From Candidatus Cryptobacteroides onthequi (lineage in GTDB: Bacteria > Bacteroidota > Bacteroidia > Bacteroidales > UBA932): 48,073 nucleotides of DNA. The translations under genes were made by a program, and so were the position numbers. The notes below the pieces were generated by a model, which was not told the origin of the DNA, did no database searches, and saw only the letters and a list, made by a program, of their open reading frames with translations. The number at the start of each line of letters is the position of its first letter. Position 1 is the stretch's first letter. The stretch covers positions 1 to 48,073 of the forward strand of contig JAGHSA010000016.1 in NCBI GenBank assembly GCA_018066125.1, written 5' to 3'. This document shows, one piece after another, positions 6,423 through 15,900 of the stretch.

Positions 6423-7526
6423 TTATTTTTCGATCAATGCATTCACGCACCAGAGATACGGAGCCTGTCCGTGGAAATCTCCGACCGGGCGAGGACGGTC
6501 ATAATAGTACTGCTTGCTGTTCTTTTTTCCTGTGCCGACGCAGACCTCTCTGACGTCACCGATCTCTGTGATGTAAGAGCACATTGCTATCCATGCCTTG
6601 CGGGCCGCAGCACCATATGTCTCCTTGTCGAGCCAGCCCCTCTTCACGCCCCAGATGAAGGCACAGGTAAACATTGCCGTACCGGAAGTCTCGGCCCAGC
6701 AGTCAGGCTGGTCGATGAGCTGGTTCCACATGCCATCAGGCCTCTGATGCTTAAGAAGGCTTTCCATCATTTTGTAGTAGCCCTTGAGGATGTCGGGACG
6801 GCAAGGATGGTTCTCCGGAAGTTCCTTCAGGAGTTCACTCATGCCGACAGCCATCCAGCCATCACCGCGAGCCCAGTAATAAGGGACATCAGGAGCATGG
6901 TAGAAAAGTCCGTTAGGCATCTGGATTTCATTCAGGTAGACAATCATCTCCTCCGCCGCACGGTCAAGATATTTCTTGTCACCGGTGACACGATATGCCT
7001 CGAGCTGTACGACAGTGATCATATACATGTCATCGATCCAGAGTCGTGTCTGCCATGAATGACCCTTCTCGTGCCAAGCCTTCTCCCCTGGCTTTGCGTC
7101 TGCAGGAAGTTCCCACTGCGAGTCCGCATATGCCAGACCCTGCTTGAGATACTTCTCGTCACCGGTAATGCGATAGAGACGGAATGGAAGACTGCCGAAC
7201 ATGTTGTAGTCTACATGGTTGAAAGGAGGAATGATCTTCTTGTCCTGCAGACACATGGTCTCATACTTGTTGATCAGCAGGTCAAGGAGAACCTTGTCCT
7301 TAGTGTTGACAGCATAGTCAAGCGCGCCGTTGAAAGTAAAAGTCTCACTGTACATGATGTACTTGCCAGCATAGAGTCCTCCATGAGGGGAGACCAGGTA
7401 ATGATAGGAAAGCGACTTGCCGATTTCTTTCGGATCAGCACCCTTCGGGAAACCCTTGAGAGGGTTCCCCGCGAATGCTGACTGAACACATGCCAGTATA
7501 AGAAAAATGCTTATTATTCTTTTCAT
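6423..7526 (-). CDS. GH105 family unsaturated uronyl hydrolase
   Basis: A 367-residue protein with signal peptide MKRIISIFLILACVQSAFA, so it is exported to the periplasm. The alpha/alpha-barrel signature of glycoside hydrolase family 105 (YteR/YesR) is clear: TGDEKYLKQGLAYADSQW, then WIDDMYM with D165/D166 (the candidate catalytic acid), YYWARGDGWMAVGMSELL, and a late AETSGTAMF. Such enzymes remove the 4,5-unsaturated uronic acid from oligosaccharides left by polysaccharide lyases, classically unsaturated galacturonyl-rhamnose from rhamnogalacturonan, and in some members unsaturated glucuronyl products such as those from ulvan. It is the last gene of the SusC-SusD unit, 12 bp after SusD. No lyase is encoded in the window, so the substrate must come from elsewhere. 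Length is normal. Confidence 0.9.
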   Translation of the reverse strand: MKRIISIFLILACVQSAFAGNPLKGFPKGADPKEIGKSLSYHYLVSPHGGLYAGKYIMYSETFTFNGALDYAVNTKDKVLLDLLINKYETMCLQDKKIIPPFNHVDYNMFGSLPFRLYRITGDEKYLKQGLAYADSQWELPADAKPGEKAWHEKGHSWQTRLWIDDMYMITVVQLEAYRVTGDKKYLDRAAEEMIVYLNEIQMPNGLFYHAPDVPYYWARGDGWMAVGMSELLKELPENHPCRPDILKGYYKMMESLLKHQRPDGMWNQLIDQPDCWAETSGTAMFTCAFIWGVKRGWLDKETYGAAARKAWIAMCSYITEIGDVREVCVGTGKKNSKQYYYDRPRPVGDFHGQAPYLWCVNALIEK

Positions 7527-7538
7527 GTCCTATATGTT

Positions 7539-9545
7539 TTAGTCTACAATATCCATATCTGCATGAGCGTCCTTCCAGTTGTCGAATTCCGGCACGTTGG
7601 CATCATAACCGGTATATCCGAAGTTCTGGTGAATCTGGCCGCGGTAGTTTGCTTTGATTTCCTTCTCAGGAATAGGCCAGTACATATTATGCTTGCCCAT
7701 GATATAGTTGATGTTGGTCTTAGTTGCATTGACCACAATGGTCTTGCCGCTGTTGTACATGCCTGAATGAATGACGCGCTGGTACCAGTAGCTGCCTCCA
7801 TTGGCATCTGTACCTTCCTGCTTGTCAAAGGTGTCGAGCTTGTAGGTGTTGCCCCACTCGTCAGGCCTGCCGCTTCGGGCAAGGCAGAGAGAAACTCGCT
7901 TGAGTTCTACGTTACGGAACTCCTCCCAGAAGAGCTCACGTGCGCGCTCATCCATGATATCACCGATAGTCACCTGGCCAGCCTTGTACATCTCTGTACA
8001 CTTTGCCCTCTCACGGATGATGTTTACGTCATCGGCAATTGTAGGGTCTGATGGGTTCAGGTAGAACTTTGCTTCGGCACGGAGGAGGTAAGCCTCGGCG
8101 AGACGATAGAGAACGTAGTCTCCGTTACCACCGTCACTTGCTCCACGATGACCGTCTGAACCGCTGACGTTTGCCTCACGCTCAGGGTCTCCGAGTTTCC
8201 AGATATAATGAGGCACTGCATACCAGCGACGTATCGTGTCGTTACAGAGGAGAGCTCCGGAGTCTGAGTAGAGCTGCAGATTCTTTCCGAAGTATGCAGA
8301 CGCTGAGTTATTGCACTTGAATGCCTCCATAGGGAGCCAGTTACCATGCTCGACGCTGTGGCGGAGGTCAGTCGCGTCTACCTTGCCATTTACTTCCCAC
8401 ACCTTGTACTGGTAGTAGTCAGATGGACGGATGGTAGCGATGCCGCGACCTGTAGCACGCATGTAGTCATAGTTGACATCGTATCCCTTTGCGTTACGCT
8501 TGATGTTCATGAGAGCCTGCTTGTTGTCAGGAGTCTTTACCGCTGCGTTGAAGTAGAAAGGATAGAGGCAGCGCATCGTATGGTTCTTGAGGAAAGACTC
8601 AGCTGCAGCACCGCGGTTAGGGAGTCCCATGATGGTCTCTGTGTTGGCAGCGATAAGGGCATTCTCAGGACGGTGAAGATCCCAGATTACGTTTTCTTTG
8701 ATCGGCCAAGCCTCAGGGCACTCATAATTGTTGATGAATGTTCCGAAGTTATTCATCATGAGAGAGTAGCTGCCGCCGTCGATAATTATGTCAAGCTGCT
8801 CTTTTGCCTTTGAGTACTCTCCGAGGGCAAGATATATCTTCGAGAGAAGCATACGGCAGCCACCCTTATTCGGTGCACCGATCTCCGCCATGTTCTTCTG
8901 CTCCGGAACCCACTCTACGGCAAACTCCATGTCCTCCTTGATCATCTCAAGAATGGCGTCACGCTTGGTAGACTTGAAGTTGAGCTTCGGAGTGTCGAGA
9001 AGCTTTGTCTGAAGGGGAATGTCGCCGAACTGGAATACGAGGTTGTAGTAGCGGAACGCACGGTGGAAGTACGCCATTCCCTTGTACTTGTTCTTTGTAG
9101 CCTCATCGAGAGTCTTGACATTGTCGATGTATGAGATGACTGTGTTTGCATTCCTGATGCTCTCGTGCTGCTGCTGCCACATGAACCAGATGGTGCTCTG
9201 ACGGTTGAGGTTCAAGAGAGTGGACTGATCGCTGTTAGGAGTGAGCATTAAGTTCACATTGTCAAGCATCTCTGTCTTGTCTGTCGCCGCAGGAACCATG
9301 AGGTCAGAGAAGGTGTACTCAGACATCAGAGGAAGCATCTCATTGTGGTCACCGTCGCTCCAGTAGCGCTTCAGCTGACGGTCTGCGATTGCAAGTACTG
9401 ACCTGATACCGGCCTCGGATGTGAATGTTGCGTTTGGCTCATAGAATGAGAGCGGGTCCGCATCCAGGAAGCTTCTGCTGCAGCCAGAGAAAAGCATGGC
9501 AGCACCGGCGATTCCAATCAAACTATATGTTACTGTTCTTTTCAT
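7539..9545 (-). CDS. SusD/RagB family surface glycan-binding lipoprotein
   Basis: 668 residues from the ATG at 9545; a TTG three codons earlier is possible but unlikely. The N-terminus MKRTVTYSLIGIAGAAMLFSGC is a lipoprotein signal with Cys22. The front shows the SusD TPR region: FLDADPLSFYEPNATFTSE, IRNANTVISYIDNV, then KGMAYFHRAFRYYNLVFQFG, a hallmark helix. The end shows the RagB-type motif DIMDERARELFWEEFRNVEL and the terminal WPIPEKEI. It should sit on the outer surface as the lid of the SusC transporter and bind an oligosaccharide. Its size, above the family average, suggests extra ligand-binding loops. It is 18 bp after SusC and 12 bp before GH105, the standard order. Confidence 0.95.
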   Translation of the reverse strand: MKRTVTYSLIGIAGAAMLFSGCSRSFLDADPLSFYEPNATFTSEAGIRSVLAIADRQLKRYWSDGDHNEMLPLMSEYTFSDLMVPAATDKTEMLDNVNLMLTPNSDQSTLLNLNRQSTIWFMWQQQHESIRNANTVISYIDNVKTLDEATKNKYKGMAYFHRAFRYYNLVFQFGDIPLQTKLLDTPKLNFKSTKRDAILEMIKEDMEFAVEWVPEQKNMAEIGAPNKGGCRMLLSKIYLALGEYSKAKEQLDIIIDGGSYSLMMNNFGTFINNYECPEAWPIKENVIWDLHRPENALIAANTETIMGLPNRGAAAESFLKNHTMRCLYPFYFNAAVKTPDNKQALMNIKRNAKGYDVNYDYMRATGRGIATIRPSDYYQYKVWEVNGKVDATDLRHSVEHGNWLPMEAFKCNNSASAYFGKNLQLYSDSGALLCNDTIRRWYAVPHYIWKLGDPEREANVSGSDGHRGASDGGNGDYVLYRLAEAYLLRAEAKFYLNPSDPTIADDVNIIRERAKCTEMYKAGQVTIGDIMDERARELFWEEFRNVELKRVSLCLARSGRPDEWGNTYKLDTFDKQEGTDANGGSYWYQRVIHSGMYNSGKTIVVNATKTNINYIMGKHNMYWPIPEKEIKANYRGQIHQNFGYTGYDANVPEFDNWKDAHADMDIVD

Positions 9546-9563
9546 AATAATCAATTCTTAGAT

Positions 9564-12500
9564 TTAGAATGTGAGACTTACGCCCATTGTCCAGATGCGT
9601 GTTCCGAGACCTCCGGTCTCAGGGTCGCCGTACTCCCAATCTGGAGCGAACACTGCTGCGTTGCGTATTGTACCGTATACCTTTGCGCGGTCGATCTGAG
9701 CCTTGCGGGTCCAGTCGCGTGGGAGAGTATAACCGAGTGAGATGTTCTCGAGACGGACGAATGAGCGGTTGTAGAGCATGCTTGGTGAGCGGGCGCCGTC
9801 AGGACCATTCGCTTCGATTCGGCCGTACCTGTTGGTAGGGTTATTGATTGTCCAGTATTCCTTTGCTTCCTTGCAGGCGGCAGCGTAAGCCATTCTACCT
9901 CCATCATCATCATTGTTGAGATAATTGCCTGAAAGGCTCTTGTGACCCATGCGTGAATAGATGTTCACTGAGACAGTGAAGTCTCTCCAGAGAGTGAAGT
10001 CATTGCGGAGTGACCAGTTTACAGGAGGTGTCGTCGTGCCGAGGAAACACTTGTCTTCGTCGTTGTAGACAATTGTTTTCACGGTGCCGTCATCATTGTA
10101 TTTGTCATTGGCAGGATTGTTCCAGACCTTCGGATCACCTGGCCTCTGATTATACTTCTTCGCCTCTTCCCACTCGTCCTTCTGCCATATGCCTGTGACC
10201 TTATAATTCCAGATTTCATTGATCGGCCTGCCTATGAACCATGAATTAGCAACATAGTCGCTCTCCTTGGATCCGATGACATTTCCTTCAGAGTCAATGA
10301 TATCCTCATATGTTCCGAGGAGGTGAACAATCTTGTTGTCATTGTATGAGAAGTTGAATGCTGTCTCCCACTGGAAGTTATCTCTGGAGATATTCAGCGA
10401 GTTGATACTGAGCTCGAAGCCGGAGTTGTTCACCTGACCGAGGTTGGTTGTGATAGTCGCGAAACCGGTGAATGACTGGAGAGGCTGAGACATGATCATA
10501 TCATTGGTATTCATGGTATAGACGTCAATCGTACCTGTGATCCTGTCGTTGAGGAAGCCGAAGTCGATAGCGGCATTGAATGATCTTGTCTTTTCCCACT
10601 GGAGTTTCGAGTTGGCCATACGGTCTGCCATGAGGTAACGCATGAGATTCAGCTTGCCGTCATTGGCGAGGTAGCCCATGTACTTGCCGCCACCTTCATA
10701 AAGGTTTGCGAGAGCCGTGTAAGGGTCTGAGAGCGAGCGGTTACCGTTGCTTCCATATGAGAGACGGAACTTGGCCGTGCTCATCACGTCCTTGACCGGT
10801 GCCCAGAACTTCTCATTTGAGATGGTCCATGCCACACCGAATGAAGGGAAGTATGCGTAAGGGTTGCTTGATCCGAATGCAGAGTAGCCGTCCCTGCGGA
10901 TCGTAGCGGTCGCCATATATCGTTCATCATAGCTGTAGAATGCGCGAGCCATGAGACCGTCAGCGCTCTGATGTGTATCTTTAGTAGAATAAGAGCTTGA
11001 TTCCTTGGATCCGTTCTGTGTATTATGGAAGCCAAGTGCATCCGACGGAAGGATGTTGCGTGCTTCGATACGGTCGCTCCAGTAACGACGGTCTTCAGCC
11101 TCTTGTACGAGGGTGATCATTGCATGATGCTTGCCGAAGTACTTATCCCAGTTGATTGTGTTGTTGAGAGACCAGTCAAAACGCTTTGCCTGCTCACGAT
11201 TTGCACCGCGGTTGTTCGGGTTGCTGCCTGGAAGGTCAGCAGACATGAAGTAGCGGTCATAGAAGAACTGATAGCGTGGAGATGCGTTGAAAGAGTATGT
11301 GATATTGAAAGGAAGCTTCACCTTTGCGGTAAAGATAGAGTTCAATACAGTGTAGCCCTTCTCAAGCTCAAGATACTGCTTCTGGAAGTAGTAATTGTAT
11401 CCACGTTGTGAGTAAGTCGCGTCCTGAGGGTACTGGAGGTAGTTGCCATTCTCATCCTTGAAATCGGCATAGCAGCTGTTGCGGAGGAAATAGTCTTCGT
11501 CAAGATCTATGCTGCCATCTGAACGGTCCTGGAAGTTGATGTTGGCTCCGAGTTCAAACCAGTCAGTTACCTGAGTGTTGAGCTTGATGTTTCCGCGTAT
11601 TGCCCTGTAGGTATCATCAATAAGAGCACCTTCGTTGCGGAGATATCCCATTGAGAAGTAGTAGTTGGTCTTGCCGGATGCACCGCTGACACTGGCATTG
11701 TAGTCCTGGTTGAAGCCGAGACGGAATGCGAGATCCTCCCAGTTTGTAGTCTTGCCTGCGAGAATGTTGTTGAGTACATTGCCGGTAAAGCCGAGACGCT
11801 TTGCCCAGATGCTGAGATCAGACTCTCCTTCCTCATTTGCGGTGTAACCGCGCCATGTTGCGAGATCTACTGCGGTGAGCTTCTCCGGGTTGGTATAGTA
11901 GTCGTAAAGCCCCTTCATGGCTCCTGTCTGGTATGCAGCCCAGTTGCCGTTTTCGTCAGCGCCTTCAAAGTTCTTTGATTTCCAGTCAGAGTAGTGCTGA
12001 AGGTAAGCGTCAGGTGCAAAACGCTCGCGGTAAGCGCTACGCTGTGTCAGACCTGCATTTGCACTGAATGTGACAGTTGGCTTTTCAGTCGAGCCCTTCT
12101 TGGTAGTGATGATGATGACGCCGTTGGCAGCCTTTGCACCGTAGACGGCAGCTGCAGAAGCATCTTTGAGAACGTCGATCTGGCCGATATCGTCTGGGTT
12201 GATTTCAGAAAGCTCTCCATAGAACATCATACCGTCGAGGATGAGGAGCGGAGCGCTGTGGTCACCGTCTGTGTAGACAGAACGCTGTCCACGGATGTTG
12301 AGAGAACCACCACCCTTCGCGTCAGCATTATAACCTACCGCGAGACCTGCAGATCCACGGAGAATGTCCTGCACAGTCTTTGGGTTGTCGTTGGCAAACT
12401 TGTCAGGACGGATCTGGAGCACAGAGCCAGTGAGGTCCTTCTTGCGCATTGTGCCGTATCCGACAACTACAACGTCATCAAGGAATTCGCTGTCCTCAGT

Positions 12501-12773
12501 GAGGACCACGAGCATATCCTTTCCGGCATATGGCACTTCCTTTGTGCTCATGCCGATATAAGAGAATACGAGAACGGAGTTGGATGGTGCGTTGATGGTG
12601 AATGTACCATCAACATCGGTAAGGGTACCGTTCTGGGTGCCCTTCACGATTACACCTACTCCCGGGATGGGTTCTTGGTTGACATCTGTCACCTTACCCG
12701 TCATGCTGACATTCTGAGCCAATGCAGGAAGTGTGCATAGGCAAAGAATCAATGAGAGAATCTTTTTGTGCAT
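9564..12773 (-). CDS. SusC/RagA family TonB-dependent transporter
   Basis: 1069 residues. Signal peptide MHKKILSLILCLCTLPALA, then a carboxypeptidase-D regulatory-like domain (MTGKVTDVNQEPIPGVGV onward, about 25-105), the TonB-interacting DDVVVVGYGT, the plug domain (about 120-240, with VQDILRGSAGLAVGYN and DVLKDASAAAVYGAKAANGV) and a 22-strand outer-membrane barrel ending GVSLTF with the usual terminal Phe. It imports glycan fragments captured by the neighbouring SusD. There is no extra N-terminal signalling domain, so control is expected from the divergent hybrid regulator rather than an ECF sigma factor. First gene of the SusC-SusD-GH105 unit. Confidence 0.95.
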   Translation of the reverse strand: MHKKILSLILCLCTLPALAQNVSMTGKVTDVNQEPIPGVGVIVKGTQNGTLTDVDGTFTINAPSNSVLVFSYIGMSTKEVPYAGKDMLVVLTEDSEFLDDVVVVGYGTMRKKDLTGSVLQIRPDKFANDNPKTVQDILRGSAGLAVGYNADAKGGGSLNIRGQRSVYTDGDHSAPLLILDGMMFYGELSEINPDDIGQIDVLKDASAAAVYGAKAANGVIIITTKKGSTEKPTVTFSANAGLTQRSAYRERFAPDAYLQHYSDWKSKNFEGADENGNWAAYQTGAMKGLYDYYTNPEKLTAVDLATWRGYTANEEGESDLSIWAKRLGFTGNVLNNILAGKTTNWEDLAFRLGFNQDYNASVSGASGKTNYYFSMGYLRNEGALIDDTYRAIRGNIKLNTQVTDWFELGANINFQDRSDGSIDLDEDYFLRNSCYADFKDENGNYLQYPQDATYSQRGYNYYFQKQYLELEKGYTVLNSIFTAKVKLPFNITYSFNASPRYQFFYDRYFMSADLPGSNPNNRGANREQAKRFDWSLNNTINWDKYFGKHHAMITLVQEAEDRRYWSDRIEARNILPSDALGFHNTQNGSKESSSYSTKDTHQSADGLMARAFYSYDERYMATATIRRDGYSAFGSSNPYAYFPSFGVAWTISNEKFWAPVKDVMSTAKFRLSYGSNGNRSLSDPYTALANLYEGGGKYMGYLANDGKLNLMRYLMADRMANSKLQWEKTRSFNAAIDFGFLNDRITGTIDVYTMNTNDMIMSQPLQSFTGFATITTNLGQVNNSGFELSINSLNISRDNFQWETAFNFSYNDNKIVHLLGTYEDIIDSEGNVIGSKESDYVANSWFIGRPINEIWNYKVTGIWQKDEWEEAKKYNQRPGDPKVWNNPANDKYNDDGTVKTIVYNDEDKCFLGTTTPPVNWSLRNDFTLWRDFTVSVNIYSRMGHKSLSGNYLNNDDDGGRMAYAAACKEAKEYWTINNPTNRYGRIEANGPDGARSPSMLYNRSFVRLENISLGYTLPRDWTRKAQIDRAKVYGTIRNAAVFAPDWEYGDPETGGLGTRIWTMGVSLTF

Positions 12774-12814
12774 AAACTTATTGTGTTAATTATTGTGGAT
12801 GTCCGTTACACACG

Positions 12815-12822
12815 CAAAAATA
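12815..12822 (-). promoter_or_regulatory. -7 box (TATTTTTG) of the SusC-SusD-GH105 operon
   Basis: CAAAAATA on the plus strand is TATTTTTG on the minus strand. It lies 41 bases before the SusC ATG at 12773. No clear -33 element is seen, as is usual for promoters that need an activator; the AraC domain of the adjacent hybrid regulator is the natural candidate. Confidence 0.6.
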
Positions 12823-12909
12823 CTTTATGCTCATCTCAGACTTCCGTTCATTTGTCTCAATTTTTAGCAAAATTATCCCATACGCAATGGTAACAGTGAT
12901 AAGTATTAG

Positions 12910-12917
12910 TATTTTTG
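12910..12917 (+). promoter_or_regulatory. -7 box (TATTTTTG) of the hybrid regulator gene
   Basis: TATTTTTG fits TAnnTTTG and lies 22 bases before the ATG at 12940. It supports that ATG as the start rather than the in-frame TTG at 12922. The SusC and regulator promoters are back to back within 95 bp. Confidence 0.55.
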
Positions 12918-12939
12918 TCTCTTGCTATATGACGAGCCT

Positions 12940-15900
12940 ATGAAACAGTACATGCTCTTTATCCTGTTGCTTCTGTCACAATTTAAAGCAACGGCAGACA
13001 ATATCCAGTTTGAGACATATACCACAGCTGATGGCCTCTCTCAGAATACTGTTACATCTATCGTTCAGGATCAATATGGCTTTCTGTGGTTCGGAACAAG
13101 AGATGGACTTAACAGGTATGATGGCGTCTCATTCCGTTCGTTCAGAGATACACACGTTCCTGGGAGTGGTTTAGATGATAACTACATCAGGAAACTGACA
13201 CTGGGGACGGACAATACCATATGGATAGGAACGACAGCCGGTGTCTTCTGCTACTCATATCCATTGGACAGAATCACGCGGTTGCAACTGCCTACAATGA
13301 CAGACGATCCACAGCAGCCACCTGTCGAATGCCTGGAAACTGCTGAAAACGGTGACGTCTGGATTCTGACCAGAAACAATATATTTGTGGTCAGGGCCGG
13401 TACTGATCAGGCTGTTCTCGCTTTCAGTTCTTCGGACTTGCTTCTGACCACAATCGCCCATGACAATGACAGAATCTACCTGTCTGGCAGTGATGGCGGT
13501 CTCCATTACACTGACGATGAATTCGCCACGCTTAATGACGTTCTGGATGATGATGGGAACAGAATGTTTAAAGATGATCTGGTCACATGTATCCTCCCGC
13601 GCCAGAACGGAAGACTTTTTCTCGGGATGCAGAGGTCCGGCGTAGCTGTCATTGACCCCATGAGTCATGGCTCAAGGAGACTTGATCTTGGCGTGGAAGC
13701 ATCCACGGACATATTTGTCAGGTCCATCCTCCAGAACGGGGAAGAAGAGTTGTGGATAGGCACTGAGAGCGGATTGTTCATCTATGACCTTCTGTCTGGA
13801 GAATGTCAGCATCTGAAGAGTTCATATTACGATGACAGAGCGCTTTCTGACAATGCCATATACTCGATCTTCAAGGACTCTTTCGGCGGAATATGGGTGG
13901 GTTCGTTCTTTGGAGGAGTAAACTACCTTCCGGCAGATGGGAAACAGATTGCAAGGTACTATCCGACCGGGGAGAAGGGCAGTATCAAAGGGAAGAGGGT
14001 ACGTGACATCCGTCCGGATGGCAAAGGCTGTTTCTGGATCGGTACAGAAGATGCCGGTCTATATCATTTCAATCCCAAGACCGGTGATTTTGACTTTTTT
14101 GAAGAGAGCCGGGATTTTACGAATATCCATGACTTGCTTATTGTCGGAGACAAGTTGTGGGTCAGCACATTTGGCCAGGGCATCAAGGTGATAGACACTG
14201 CGACAGGAAGGTTGAAAAGCTATACTGCAGGTGATGGTTTCTCAAATATTGACAGCGACTTCATTTTTTCATTTCTTCACACTGATGACGGAAAGATATA
14301 TGTGGGGACAGTAAACACGCTTCAGTGTTACGACAGCAGTTCTGACAGGTTTGAATATGTGCAAGGCATAGGAAGAGGCGGCTTCATCAGAGATCTGTAT
14401 GTTGACAGCAATGGCTGTATGTGGGTGTCTGCTGGTATGTTGGGTCTTTACATGAGGGATCCTGACAGCCAGGACTGGCATTTCTTTGCTCATGACCCGT
14501 ACGATGCCACTTCCATTCCGTCAAATAACATTTCGGGGATTTTTGAGGATTCCAGACACACACTCTGGCTTACGACGGAGGGTGATGGCTTCTGCAGATA
14601 TGAGAATGGAGCATTTAAGACATTCAATACTTCAGATGGAATACCAAGCGATGCCGTATGCACCATAGTTGAGGACGACCGTGGGTACTTCTGGGTTTCA
14701 ACTTTCGGCGGCCTGGCATTGTTTGACCCTGTCAAAGAGAAAGTCCTTGATGTCTTCACGCAGGAGGATGGACTCCTGAGCAGCCAGTTCAATAATAAAT
14801 CAGGCTACAAGGATGAGACTGGAAGGATATGGTTTGGGACTATCAACGGCCTGATGTCTTTCTCTCCACAAACATTGACGAAAAGGAGGGGCAAGGAAGA
14901 AATGCAGGCATATATCACGGATCTGTACATTTCAGACAGACATGTCTCAGCCGGAGAGGACGGATCGCCGCTTGTCAAGGGAATAATCGGTACCGAGTCC
15001 TTCAGCCTGTCCCATCGTCAGAACAATATAACGCTGAGGCTCGTTTCTCCTCAATATGCTCATGCGAGATCCGCCCGGATACAATATATGATGGCGGGAT
15101 ATGACAACGACTGGAGAACTCTGCTTTCAAACGGAAGTCAGGTGTCCTATCCACAGCTGCCGCCTGGCAGGTATGAATTCCTGACAAAGGTATCGAACGC
15201 GGATGATTCATTACGCTCCATGAGAATCAGGGTACTGCCCCCATGGTATAGACACTGGCTTGCATATGTGATTTATTCCTTTCTGTTGGCTGCTGCGTTT
15301 ATTGTTGCCAATAAGTGGGTTGCCGAGAACAATAACAGGAAAGAAGCAATACGGCGTCATCAATACGACGTTGCTAAAGCAAAGGAATTGTATGATTCCA
15401 GGATTTCCTTCTATACCAATATAGCGCATGAGATCAGAACACCTCTTACCTTGATAAACGGACCTCTTGAACATCTTCTGAATACGGATATCCCTGACGA
15501 CGCAAAAGAAGACCTGAGGGTCATGGGGAAGAACTCGACCCGGTTGCTGAATCTTGTGAATGAGCTCCTGGACTTCAATAAAGTGGAAGGCCAGGGACTA
15601 ATCCTGGATTTCATCGAAGTGGATGTCTCAGACCTGATAAGCAAGACGGTCTACCGGTTTTCATCTGAAGCAAAACAGTCAGGAAAAAACATAGTCCTGA
15701 GCCTCCCTGAACAGCCTGTCATAGCCGTTCTTGACGCAGAAGCGGTCACAAAGGTGTTCAGCAACCTGCTGAGCAACGCCATGAAGTACTCAAATACGAT
15801 GATAACAGTCTCTCTGGAAACGAGCGAACATTCTCTGTTCCTGAGAGTTATCAATGACGGCGCGACTATTCCCGCTGAAAACCGCGAGAAGATATTTGAG

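Noticed and set aside
9587..12740. Several plus-strand open frames within the SusC gene, and similar ones opposite SusD, GH2 and the M3 peptidase
   Set aside because: They are antisense shadows produced by codon bias of well-supported genes on the minus strand.
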